A DNA stretch of 64,000 nt from DATEDA01 sp963754305 (lineage in GTDB: Bacteria > Pseudomonadota > Gammaproteobacteria > Burkholderiales > SG8-39), in assembly GCA_963754305.1 (NCBI GenBank), contig CAVWFR010000032.1, positions 124,001 to 188,000 of the forward strand, given 5' to 3'. Below, in pieces: positions 8,796-18,306 of the stretch. The notes beneath the pieces are model-generated. The model saw nothing but the letters and a program-made list of their open reading frames with translations, had not been told where the DNA came from and searched no databases. Every line of letters starts with the position of its first letter. Position 1 is the stretch's first letter. The position numbers and the translations under genes were made by a program.

Positions 8796-9270
8796 TTATC
8801 CTGTGCGACGAATGCGTACGACGTCGCCTAAGCTTTCGAGAACGCCGACCGAGTCGCCCCAGCCGAGTCCCGCGTCGGTGACGATGCTTTCGGTGCGGTT
8901 CTTGACGCCGATCGGCGCCGGAGGGGAGCTCACGGTGCAGCTGGCTTTCGGTCGTGCGCGCGCCGATTGCTCCGCAGGCAATCAGGTCGCCGAGGTACTG
9001 CGACGAAATCACATCCAGAACCTCGCTTCCGGTCGGCATGCCCAGCCGGCGGATCTCGAGCAGCAACTGGCGGCCGATGCGCAGGCCTTCGTCGATTCGG
9101 TAGGTCAGTCGAGGCACGGTCGTTGATGAGGTCTTTCCAGCCGACCGGCGTGCGCGGCTTCTCGAACTAAACTCGCATCACGATTTCGAGCCTGTCGACG
9201 TGGCGCGCGCGCTCCGGTCGGCGCGCGTCCTTGAGCACGGCTGCGTGATCACGACAGGCGATCGTCCTGG
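8796..9270 (-). pseudogene. Broken class I DAHP synthase (aroF/G/H type)
   Basis: The minus strand carries collinear pieces of 3-deoxy-D-arabino-heptulosonate-7-phosphate synthase. In order they are RRITQRQDDRLS, DHAAVLKDARR, DRLEIVMRV followed by a stop where Tyr is expected, FEKPRTPVGWKDLIND, then in another frame RIDEGLRIGRQLLLEIRRLG, SEVLDVISSQYLGDLIACGA, IGARTTESQLHREL, and finally PIGVKNRTES joined directly to the C-terminal SIVTDAGLGWGDSVGVLES. An in-frame stop, several frameshifts and a large internal deletion make it inactive. The shikimate-pathway entry enzyme must be encoded elsewhere. Confidence 0.75.
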
Positions 9271-9484
9271 CGCTGCGTGATGCGGCGGATCGATGCGCGC
9301 GTCTTGGTCGCCTAGCGCTTCGACCGGCGTGCGGGCAATGGGAAAGAAGCGGACTGCCGCGCCCCCGCCGCCACTAGCTGATGGTCGACCGCGTGTTCCG
9401 TTGCGGGCTTCATCGTAGCGAGACGCCCGCGGCCGCAGAGACCGGCTCGATCCGATTTCCGCGCCCCGGACGTGCCGCGCTAGG

Positions 9485-9705
9485 TTAGCCGCTCGCGGTC
9501 ACTGCGGCCTGTGCCGTGATCTCCGCCGTGCAGGTCTTACCGTCGGGGACCGTCGCGCCTTGCGTGACGCGGCCCGTCTCCCGGTTGTACGTGTTCGCCG
9601 TCGAGCGGGTGCCGGTGTTGCCGCCCGGGTCGGTGACGGTCGGTCGACGCCCCGAGTCGGCGAGTTGTAGGTCGAGGTGCTGGTCGTCATGTGCCCGCCC
9701 GCCAC
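9485..9705 (-). pseudogene. Fragment of a YN-repeat (RHS-like motif) surface protein
   Basis: The minus frame reads TSTSTYNSPTRGVDRP, PTVTDPGGNTGTRSTANTYN and RETGRVTQGATV, then stops at 9485-9487. TYNxxTGRVT-type units with DPGGNT spacers are the short tyrosine repeats of large exported proteins. There is no start codon with a ribosome site and one unit boundary needs a frame change, so I read this as the C-terminal end of a lost repeat protein. The family assignment is tentative. Confidence 0.35.
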
Positions 9706-9775
9706 TGACCGGCGACCGATCGACGCGCCGACGTTCTTCGCGTCGGACGATTCCGCGCGAGCGTGACGTGGTTCG

Positions 9776-9800
9776 CATGTATGCCCACGTCATACATGCT
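9776..9800. promoter_or_regulatory. Perfect 9-bp inverted repeat upstream of the GH39 lipoprotein
   Basis: GCATGTATG and CATACATGC form a perfect 9-base inverted repeat around a 7-base spacer. ACGTCATA occurs twice in direct orientation at about 9788 and 9802. The element lies about 90 bases before the lipoprotein start, a usual place for an operator, but no regulator gene is adjacent and the binding protein is unknown. Confidence 0.35.
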
Positions 9801-9891
9801 AACGTCATATCGCGATCCGCCCTAGGCGGCGGCCTCGACCGGCGTCGGCACTCGACTGACGTATTCGCGACAACAAATGGGGAGGGGAGTC

Positions 9892-11647
9892 ATGAAGCGG
9901 TTTCAGCGCGCGCTCGCGCGCGTGGCAAGAGAGTCCGGCCGGCATGCACGCACATGGCTCACCACGCTTTGCTTGGCGCTCGCCGTCGCCGGTTGCCTAG
10001 GCGGGGGCAAGAGCGACGGTGGCTCCTCGAACGCGTCGGGTGCCTCGGCGACCGACGTGGCGCCATCGACCGGATCGGCCACGAGTACCACCAGTCCTAC
10101 CAGCACGACGAGCACCACCAGCACCACCACTCGTTCCACCGGCAACACCAGCACCACCAGTCCCACCAGCACCACCAGTCCCACCAGCACCACCAGTCCC
10201 ACCAGCACCACCAGTCCCACCAGCACCACCAGTCCCACCAGCACCACCAGTCCCACCAGCACCACCAGTCCCACCAGCACCACCAGTCCCACCGCCAGCC
10301 CTGGAACCGTCGCGACCGGTACCGCGAGCGCGACGCCCGCCGGCGGCTCGAGCGGAAGCGCTGGCGCGGCGTCCCCTGCCGCTCCGAGCCAATCGAGCGC
10401 CGCAAGCGACTGGTTGGTCGGCGTAGGAACGCACTTCGGTCAGGGCCGGGGTGACGTTCCCGCCAGTTTCGCGCTGATGAAGAGCGCTGGACTCAATGCC
10501 TACCGCGACGAAATCTTCTGGAGTTTCGTCGAGAAGCAGCGGAACGTCCTGTCGCTCGAAGCGGAAACTTCACTCGTGAGAAGTTCCATCGACGCTGCCA
10601 AGGGGAACGGCTTCGCCCCGATCCTGATCCTCGACTACGGGAATTCGCTCTATGGCGGAGGCTTTCCGCTGACGGACGAATCGAGAAAGGCATTCGCCGC
10701 GTACGCCGGGTTCATGGCGACCCGGTTCACGGGAAAGATCCGCTACTACGAAGTCTGGAACGAATGGAATGGCGGGATGGGCCACGAGGGCGCGACCGAA
10801 GAGATGCGCGCGCCCGAAACGTACTTGAAGCTGCTGCAGGCGACCCACGCGGCGGTGAAGGCTGCGGACCCGTCGGCGGTCGTTGTCGGCGGAGCGACGG
10901 ATGGGAACGAGCGCTGGGCCGAGCAGCTCGTGGCGCTCGGCGGGATGAGATACATGGACATCCTGTCCATCCACCCCTATATGTTCCACGCTCGAAAGGA
11001 TGGAACGCCGGAGCTCCTCGTGGATTACCTGACGCGAGTGGGCGCCACGCTGGCGGCGGCGAACGGCGGCACGACTCCCCCCGTGTTCATCACCGAGACG
11101 GGGTGGCCGACGTTCGATTCGGAGTACGGCGTTTCCCGGGAAACGGCGGCCGATTATGTCGCGCGCACCCTGCTCGCCGTGCGGGCGATCCCGTTCGTCA
11201 AAGGGATCTGGTGGTACGAGCTGCAGGACAGCGGAACCAACGCGAACGACATTCAGCACAACTTCGGACTGCTCGACAGCCCGCCTCGCACCGAAGCCCG
11301 CCTATCGCGCGATGCAGGTCGTGGCCCCGCTGGTCGCCGCGAGCAAGACTGCGGAGCGGGTGCTGCCGAACGGGCCGGAATGGGTGATCCGTCTTCGTCA
11401 GCCGGACGACACGACCATCGTGGCGTTGTGGACGACCGAAACGACCCCCAGACAGGTCGAGCTGACCGTCACCGTGTCTTCCGACACGACTGCCGTCGTC
11501 TCGATGGGATCCGCGGGTTACCGACCGGATGGGGGCCGCACGCTCCCGCGCGGCCTCCATCGGCTCGATCTCGAGATCAGCGGGTCGCCCGTCCTGGTCG
11601 AGTTCCGCAAGACCGCTGCGAGCGTCGAGGGCGTGCGTCGCAAATGA
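9892..11647 (+). CDS. GH39-like glycoside hydrolase lipoprotein with TSTTSP stalk, one frameshift
   Basis: ATG 9892 follows GGGGAGGGG. A 34-residue signal ends in the lipobox AVAGC (Cys35), so it is an outer-membrane or surface lipoprotein. Residues about 45-140 form a Thr/Ser/Pro stalk containing eight exact TSTTSP units. The catalytic domain has the GH39/clan GH-A acid-base site VWNEWNG (Glu291) and nucleophile ITETGW (Glu402). At 11276-11285 one extra base breaks the frame after FGLLDS; the +1 frame continues LAPKPAYRAMQVV through a C-terminal beta-sandwich to the stop at 11645-11647. The catalytic domain is unaffected. It probably trims a xyloside- or exopolysaccharide-type polymer; the substrate is an inference. 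Confidence 0.8.
10147..10291 (+). repeat. 18-bp coding tandem repeat (eight TSTTSP units)
   Basis: Eight nearly identical 18-base units encode Thr-Ser-Thr-Thr-Ser-Pro in frame within the lipoprotein stalk. Unit length is a multiple of three, so copy-number change would alter stalk length without breaking the frame. The almost invariant DNA sequence suggests recent expansion by slippage. Confidence 0.9.
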
Positions 11648-11815
11648 GCGCCCGCGATCTGCGCAGGCTAGGATGCGGGCCTAAGACAGGCATCGTCGAA
11701 TGCTCGCCGCTGCGCGCGCCGGCGGCTCGAGCCGCACGAGTGGGGGACGCGCACGGAGCGCTCATCTTCTCCAACGACCACCGGGAGATCCCGCCGACGC
11801 ACCAAGCGGGCGACT

Positions 11816-12842
11816 TCACGGGTCCGGGATGGGCGCCCGGGAGATGATGACTTCGTCGTACCAGGTGTAACCGACGGGGTGGTCCTGACGGGAATCCTTG
11901 TGGCTATGGTAGGGCAGCAGCCATAGCTTGCCGTACTTGGCACCCGGCTTCGTGTTCGCGATGTCGTACCCCTCCGCGACCACCGCGCGTCTGGACGCTT
12001 CCCCTTCGCGCGCCACCCACAGCTCGATGGTGCTGTCGCCGCGGTATCGGCGGTCGTTCTTGTACCAAGTGCCGATCTTGACGCGCACCTGGAACGTCAT
12101 CCATTGGTCGGGCTCGTAGTCCACCGCACGATACGTCAGGAGCCCTTCGTACTGTCCATCCTTACCCCCGCAGCTGTGATACATCTGGGGGTAGCCGTGC
12201 AGGTCAGTGTTCTGGACGACTAGCTCGAGCTGCGTACACGACCAGACGACCTTGCCGTTGGGCGCGTAGCCGGGGCGGTCCCCTTCGCCGATGATTGCCT
12301 GCTTCCATCCGCCGCCCGAAAAGCGGGTTTCGAGGAAGGCGCGGGAGAAGCGCTGGCGCCACTGAACGTAGAACGCCTCGCCCTCGCCGAAGCGCGCCGA
12401 GAAGTCGTCCGAGAAACTGACAAACCAGCTGCCCGAAGCCCCTGAGCCGCTACGCGAGGGGATAGTGAAACGGAGCGAGCACCCGCCGACTGCCACGGCG
12501 CAATCGAGCACGGGGACGAGGTCCGATGGGTTGTTCATGATCAACCCCATGGGACCGCGGCCCTGCCGGTCACCGAGCTCCCGTTTGCTCAGATCGGGGA
12601 TCTGATCCGGGGTGTCGAACGACACGCAGCGCACGACGTCAGGGGATGCGCAACGAAGCGCGAAGCTCTTCGCGCGCAGCGCTTGACGTTCCGATTCCGG
12701 GAGCGCTGCCCGCGTATCCCAGGGAGACCAATGGCCGCGGCGCCGGCGGCTCCCCGTCGAACAATCCCACGCACGCCGCGGTCGTCACCAGGAGAAGAAC
12801 TGCGGCCAACCGGTTGACGGGGCCTTCGCTCAGCAGTCGCAC
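11816..12842 (-). CDS. Polysaccharide-lyase-like secreted protein, one frameshift near N-terminus
   Basis: The body (about 273 residues, 11816-12634) reads GWKQAIIGEGDRPGYAPN, CTQLELVVQNTD, QMYHSCGGKDGQYE, WMTFQVRVKIGTWYKND, STIELWVAREG and HPVGYTWYDEVIIS, the pattern of concanavalin-fold polysaccharide-lyase-like proteins (heparin-lyase I type). The signal peptide (RLAAVLLLVTTAACVG, start GTG 12842) is in another frame; the correct frame reads PESERQALRAK and FALRCASPDVVRCVSFD upstream of 12634. One extra base between about 12660 and 12750 explains the split. It is convergent with the GH39 lipoprotein and divergent from the next lipoprotein, suggesting a polysaccharide-processing locus. Activity is inferred. 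Confidence 0.65.
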
Positions 12843-12962
12843 GTCGATCGATTCCCGTTAGGTAGCCCGATGGATTACTCTGCCGTCGAGCTACTGATTA
12901 AGGGCTGAAGATGGTCGAACCCTGCGTACCGAATCGCCCGGGGACGAACGAAATTCTACATA

Positions 12963-12978
12963 GCCAGGGGCCCCTGGC
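12963..12978. promoter_or_regulatory. 16-bp perfect palindrome between divergent lipoprotein genes
   Basis: GCCAGGGGCCCCTGGC is a perfect uninterrupted palindrome, 25-40 bases before the next lipoprotein start and about 120 bases before the divergent gene. Position and symmetry suit an operator of a dimeric regulator. As an RNA it could not form a normal hairpin because there is no loop, so a terminator is unlikely. Confidence 0.3.
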
Positions 12979-13003
12979 GAAAGTACGATAGCGAGGCCTA
13001 TTG

Positions 13004-14407
13004 GTGCCATCGACTCGCCTTCACTTGAAACAGAACACCTCTCCTCGACGTGCCCGAGGATCCTACTCCGCCGAGCAGCGATCGTTCCGACCTCTCACGC
13101 CAGCTACCCTGCTCGCTGTCTGCCTAGCCGGCTGCGGTGTGGGGCACGCACCCTCCGTGCAGGACGCCGTCCCGCCCGCAGCTATCCTGGGGACGCAGCT
13201 CGAGCTCGTGCGCGAACCGGTGTTGGCGGCACGTGTGTCGATCGGCGCGGAAAGGACGGCCCATATCGCGGCGGTGACGGAGAGCGGGCGGCTCGTCCAT
13301 CTCGCGGTCGGAGAAGACGGATCGGCCCGGCAGACGGCGTTGGGCGAGATTACCGCCGAGGACCTGTACGACGTGGCGATAGGTAGCGATGGGACCGTTC
13401 ACGCTTTGCTCGTCAAGACGTATCTCCGCTTCTCCAAGAACGGTCGTAGCGCCGCCCCGGCGGGTCGTTGCGAGCGCATCCAGGTCACCGATGCCCAGAC
13501 GTTCTGCGTCGGCCCGCTGGATGCGGGGTTCCCTGACAGCCAGGATCGCGGCGGCTGGGAGGAGGGTCTTGGACAGCTCGGCCCCCAGCAGGCCCGAAAG
13601 TTCGTGCTCTCTGCCTTCAATGGCAATGGGTGGTCGGCGCTCGCAGTGCTCGAGCGGGACACGACGTGGCAGGTGCTCGCTGCCGAGATCGTCCCCGACC
13701 ATGCCGGGACCGTGCACATCCTCTACCTCGTCTACGGTCCGTTGGATGCGTCACTCAACAGGCGGACTCTCGTGAGGCTGGCGTCGTTCCGTATCCCGGA
13801 AGGGTCGCGTGCAGCCGAGGCGCTATCGGTGGTGGACGTCTGGGAGCTCGACCCGGAAGTGAGACTTCCCTCCAGCCCCGAGTTGGAGGCGGCCCGTCTC
13901 CGGCCCGGGACGCTCGTCACTCGAGCCCGGTACGGACTGGCCCAATCGGCCGGCGACAGGCCGCTGCTCGCGCTCGCTCGGCCGGCCGGCGCAGCACAGA
14001 CCATCGTCGGCGCCGGAGCATCGCCTGGCGTTCAGATCGGCGCGGATCCGACCGAAGTGGTGCTGCTCGAAGAGGGACGTCTGCTTCGCAAACTGCCTCC
14101 GCGAGCGGAAACGACCGGCTGGACGACGCTCGTGCTGTCCACGCTTCTCGCGCCTGGGGGGAGGCAGCGTTTCCACGTCGTCACCGTCATGAAGGGCGAT
14201 TTCCTCGGGTTTTCCAACCGAGTTCGGTATCAGCAGATCGCCGATAGCGACTGGACGAGCTCACTGGATCTGGGGCTCGTGGGAGATCGGGCTGATCTGG
14301 TTCGGCTCGGCGCCGGGGAGCGAGGCGATGCCTTCGTCGTGCTGCCTGGACGCGGCGACGGGCTGGTGGGGCGATGGATCACGCTCGCACCCGAGAGTCG
14401 GAATTGA
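13004..14407 (+). CDS. Lipoprotein of unknown function, probable beta-propeller-like repeats
   Basis: About 467 residues. The lipobox LAVCLAGCGVG lies about 45 residues after GTG 13004; TTG 13001 is also possible and no good ribosome site decides the start. The mature part has repeated beta-type segments (AHIAAVTESGRLVHLAVG, DVAIGSDGTVHALLV, PDHAGTVHILYLVYG), resembling exported proteins with BNR/propeller blades, but no recognised family motif or catalytic residues. It lies next to two carbohydrate-active lipoproteins and may share their role as a surface-binding partner. The function is not recognised. Confidence 0.6.
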   Translation: MPSTRLHLKQNTSPRRARGSYSAEQRSFRPLTPATLLAVCLAGCGVGHAPSVQDAVPPAAILGTQLELVREPVLAARVSIGAERTAHIAAVTESGRLVHLAVGEDGSARQTALGEITAEDLYDVAIGSDGTVHALLVKTYLRFSKNGRSAAPAGRCERIQVTDAQTFCVGPLDAGFPDSQDRGGWEEGLGQLGPQQARKFVLSAFNGNGWSALAVLERDTTWQVLAAEIVPDHAGTVHILYLVYGPLDASLNRRTLVRLASFRIPEGSRAAEALSVVDVWELDPEVRLPSSPELEAARLRPGTLVTRARYGLAQSAGDRPLLALARPAGAAQTIVGAGASPGVQIGADPTEVVLLEEGRLLRKLPPRAETTGWTTLVLSTLLAPGGRQRFHVVTVMKGDFLGFSNRVRYQQIADSDWTSSLDLGLVGDRADLVRLGAGERGDAFVVLPGRGDGLVGRWITLAPESRN

Positions 14408-14514
14408 CTCGCTGAACCTCGAGGCCGGTCTTCTAGCGCGAGGTTCGCTCGCGCGAAGACGTGGGCGCCTCGCATCGGTGCTGCGAACGCGCCGGAAGGG
14501 GCAGTTCTCTTTTG

Positions 14515-14625
14515 CAGGGCTTCGAGACCGTCGGCAACTCGCCCGAGGTGTTCAGGGCGATCATCGATCGCGGCCGGGCGCGCTGGACGAAGGTCGTGAA
14601 GGAGACCGGGACGAAGGCGGACTAG
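14515..14625 (+). pseudogene. C-terminal remnant of a TctC/Bug substrate-binding protein
   Basis: The frame QGFETVGNSPEVFRAIIDRG followed by RARWTKVVKETGTKAD and TAG 14623-14625 matches the C-terminal 35-40 residues of tripartite tricarboxylate receptors, compared with GSTPAEFAAFIKQEQARWGE in the intact gene at 42.2 kb. Nothing upstream belongs to the family, so only the tail is left. Confidence 0.6.
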
Positions 14626-14662
14626 GCGCCGGGCGGCGCCTCGCGACGGCCGGCCCGCAGTT

Positions 14663-15520
14663 CTACACGCGCACGGCCGAATCGTCCCAGGTCGCCTCGT
14701 CGGCCGCGATCGCCGGCAGCCGCTTCACCCGCTCGTACACCGGCGCGAAATCCGCCGCGGTATCAGCGATGAGCTGCTCGAACCCGTCGATCACGAAGTA
14801 AGTGTCCTGATAGCGGTCGATGTGGTACTCGGTGCGGAGCAGCCGTTCGAGATCGAATTTGACCCGCCGCGGCCCTGCGCCGTTGATCGCGTGCGCAAGC
14901 TCCCCGCTCGAGGAGAGCAGGCCCGCGCCGTACGCACGCAAGCCCTCTGGCGTGCGCATCAGGCCGAACTCGACCGTGTACCAATACAGCCGCGCGAGAT
15001 ACTTGAGCGAGTCGAGCCGCGCCGCTTTCAGCCCGCCGGCACCATACGCTTGCATGTAATCCGCATAGACCGGATCGAAGAGCAGCGGCACGTGGCCGAA
15101 GAAGTCGTGGAAGACGTCCGGCTCGACGATGTAGTCGGCTTCCTCGGGACGGCGCAGCCATGCGGTGACCGGGAAGCGCCGGTTAGCGAGGTGCTCGAAG
15201 AAGACGAGATCGGGGATCAGTCCGGGCACCGCGACGATCTCCCACCGCGTCGCGCGCGCGAGCTTGCGCGTGATCCGGTCGAACCGCGGAATGCCTGCGC
15301 TCGTGTCGAGGCGCTCGAGCGTGTGGAGGAACTCGTCGCACGCGTAGCGCGGCGCGAGGCGCATCTGGCGATCGTACAGACTGCGCCAGAGCGCGTGCTC
15401 GTCGGGGGTGTACGCTGACCAGTCCTGGTCGATCGTGTGGTCGGGCCGGATTCGCGTGTAGTCGCCCCGGAGCGCCGCGATCGGAGCGTTGCTGACGGTG
15501 GTGAGGATCGAGCGGTCCAT
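14663..15520 (-). CDS. phhA: Phenylalanine 4-monooxygenase
   Basis: A 285-residue bacterial-type phenylalanine hydroxylase that converts L-Phe to L-Tyr with tetrahydrobiopterin and O2. The iron triad is visible: His138 and His143 in VFHDFFGHVP and Glu184 in YWYTVEFGL. The pterin/substrate loop FPVTAWLRRPEEADYI precedes it. Length is normal for the single-domain bacterial enzyme without a regulatory ACT domain. It lies 10 bases downstream of hpd on the same strand, so the two form a Phe-to-homogentisate unit, probably controlled by the divergent Lrp/AsnC gene. The partner phhB is only a fragment in this window. Confidence 0.95.
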   Translation of the reverse strand: MDRSILTTVSNAPIAALRGDYTRIRPDHTIDQDWSAYTPDEHALWRSLYDRQMRLAPRYACDEFLHTLERLDTSAGIPRFDRITRKLARATRWEIVAVPGLIPDLVFFEHLANRRFPVTAWLRRPEEADYIVEPDVFHDFFGHVPLLFDPVYADYMQAYGAGGLKAARLDSLKYLARLYWYTVEFGLMRTPEGLRAYGAGLLSSSGELAHAINGAGPRRVKFDLERLLRTEYHIDRYQDTYFVIDGFEQLIADTAADFAPVYERVKRLPAIAADEATWDDSAVRV

Positions 15521-15530
15521 CGCGGTCTCC

Positions 15531-16625
<1,095 letters not shown>

Positions 16626-16758
16626 GAGAGGCTCCTGGTTGGTGTGTGAAGTGCGGCGAATTGTAGAGACCAAGCCGGGTCATTTGGTGCCAAACTCTCC
16701 CCGCGGAGCGTATATTGGAGCAACAAGATTGCTCGATAGCTTCTCCCAGGAGTCGAAG

Positions 16759-17238
16759 ATGCCAGGCGCCGCGCTCGACCGCACCGACCGCAAGATCCTC
16801 GATCTGCTCCAGCGCGACGGCCGGCTCAGCAACGTCGAGCTCGCCGGGAAGATCGCGCTCTCGCCCTCGCCCTGCCTCCGACGCGTGCGAGCGTTGGAGG
16901 AGGACGGCGTGATCAAGGACTACGTCGCGCTCCTCGATCCGGGCAAGGTCGGCCTCGGTCTGCTCGCTTACGTCAACGTCAAGCTCGAGAAGGGCGGCAC
17001 CATGCCGCTCGACGACTTTCGCAAAGCGGTGCTGAGCTGGCCCGAAGTGGTCGCGTGCTACGCGATGACCGGCGACACCGACTATCTGCTGCGAGTCCAC
17101 GTCGAGGATCTCGAGCACTACTCGCGCTTCATGATGAATCGCCTCCTCAAACAGCCGGGCGTGATCGACGTGAAATCGAACTTCGTGCTGGAACGGATCA
17201 AGGACACGACCGCGCTGCCGCTGGGGCACCTCGGATGA
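16759..17238 (+). CDS. Lrp/AsnC family transcriptional regulator
   Basis: A 159-residue protein: an N-terminal helix-turn-helix (LDRTDRKILDLLQRDGRLSN, SPSPCLRRVRALEEDG) followed by a RAM ligand-binding domain (VVACYAMTGDTDYLLRVHVEDLEHY). Start ATG 16759 follows AGGAG at 7 bases. Divergence from hpd-phhA makes it the likely amino-acid-responsive regulator of phenylalanine/tyrosine breakdown. Its stop overlaps the start of the next gene (ATGA), so the two are translated together. Confidence 0.9.
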   Translation: MPGAALDRTDRKILDLLQRDGRLSNVELAGKIALSPSPCLRRVRALEEDGVIKDYVALLDPGKVGLGLLAYVNVKLEKGGTMPLDDFRKAVLSWPEVVACYAMTGDTDYLLRVHVEDLEHYSRFMMNRLLKQPGVIDVKSNFVLERIKDTTALPLGHLG

Positions 17239-17732
17239 GCACGCAGCGGAAGCCCAGGGGCCGGATATCCGGCGCGCCGCGTCACCGTAGGGTGCCGGCA
17301 GTCGTGCCGCCGCTCGTCGATCGTTTCGCCGCGCTCGCCCGGCTGCTCGGGGCGCGCGCGCCCGACGAGCGCTTCGGCCTCGATGCGGCCCGGTGGCGGG
17401 TCGTCGCGGCGCTCGGCGACGGCGCCGCGCGCTCGGCGGCAGAGACCGTTGCGCGCGGCAGCCTGGACCGACTGGAGGCGTTGCGCGCGCTCCAGGCGCT
17501 CGTGCGCGAGCGCTATGTCGAGCGCACCCACGATGCCTTCGACGCCCGCCGCATGCTCTTCCGCCTCGGCACCCGGGGCCGCGCGCTTTACCGAAGAGTC
17601 GCCTCGCGCGCGCGGACGCGCGAACGCGCGGTCCTCGCCGTGCTTGCCCCGGCCGAGCGCCGCCAGCTTGACCGTTTGCTCGGGAAGCTCGAGCGCGCTG
17701 CCGCGACGGCCGATGATGGACCGCCGCGATAG
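17235..17732 (+). CDS. MarR-like winged-helix protein
   Basis: A 165-residue, very Arg/Ala-rich protein. The pattern of a helical start, LDAARWRVVAALGDG, a central recognition region (SLDRLEALRALQALVRERYVE), a wing (DAFDARRMLFRLGTRGRALY) and a C-terminal helix pair (LAPAERRQLDRLLGKLE) fits MarR-family regulators. Translation is coupled to the Lrp gene by a 4-base overlap. Ligand and targets unknown; the basic N-terminal 25 residues are unusual. Confidence 0.65.
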   Translation: MSTQRKPRGRISGAPRHRRVPAVVPPLVDRFAALARLLGARAPDERFGLDAARWRVVAALGDGAARSAAETVARGSLDRLEALRALQALVRERYVERTHDAFDARRMLFRLGTRGRALYRRVASRARTRERAVLAVLAPAERRQLDRLLGKLERAAATADDGPPR

Positions 17733-17794
17733 CCATCTCGTCATCCGGCCGGCGTAGACTGTAGGAGTCGTCGCACGTGAAGGAGGCAAGACCT

Positions 17795-18163
17795 ATGTCG
17801 ACTCTGAAGATCGGCCAGGAACTGGTCGCGCTCTGTCGTGAAGGCCGGAACCTGGAGGCCCTCGACCGGCTGTTCAGCCCTGATATCGAAAGCGTCGAGG
17901 CGGCCGATACCCCCGGCATCGGACGAGTGCAGAAGGGGATCGCGGCCGTCAAGGCCAAGAACGAGTGGTGGCTCGCGAACCACGAAATCCACAGCGGCCA
18001 CGTCACCGGCCCGTTCCCGAACGGCGATCGGTTCATCGTGTCGTTCCGCTACGAAGCCACGAACAAGCCGTCCGGCCAGCGGATGACCTTCGAGGAGATG
18101 GCGCTCTACACCGTCGCCGGCGGAAAGATCGTGAAGGAAGAGTTCTTCTACGACATGCCGTAG
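17795..18163 (+). CDS. NTF2-like/SnoaL-type nuclear transport factor 2 fold protein
   Basis: A 122-residue protein starting at ATG 17795 after GGAGG (GAAGGAGGCAAGACCT). The pattern (KIGQELVALCREGRNLEALD, LFSPDIESVEA, GIAAVKAKNEWW, GPFPNGDRFIVSFRYE, MALYTVAGGKIVKEEFFYD) is that of SnoaL/DUF4440-type single-domain NTF2 folds, small cone-shaped proteins that bind or isomerise small molecules. No catalytic residue can be assigned. It is monocistronic as far as can be seen. Confidence 0.75.
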   Translation: MSTLKIGQELVALCREGRNLEALDRLFSPDIESVEAADTPGIGRVQKGIAAVKAKNEWWLANHEIHSGHVTGPFPNGDRFIVSFRYEATNKPSGQRMTFEEMALYTVAGGKIVKEEFFYDMP

Positions 18164-18306
18164 GGTGCACGGCGGGTCGGCGGGGCACCCCGGCACGAGC
18201 CCCGAAGACTTGGGCGGAACGAACGTCGGGCGCCTTACGGTCACGGCGGCTGCGATCCCGGATCGGGCCGCGCGGACCGGGACCTCGTTCCCATCCGCGC
18301 CGCCGG

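Noticed and set aside
10097..10300. Repeat array resembling a CRISPR at first sight
   Set aside because: The 18-bp units are directly adjacent without spacers, keep the reading frame and encode TSTTSP, so this is a coding tandem repeat.
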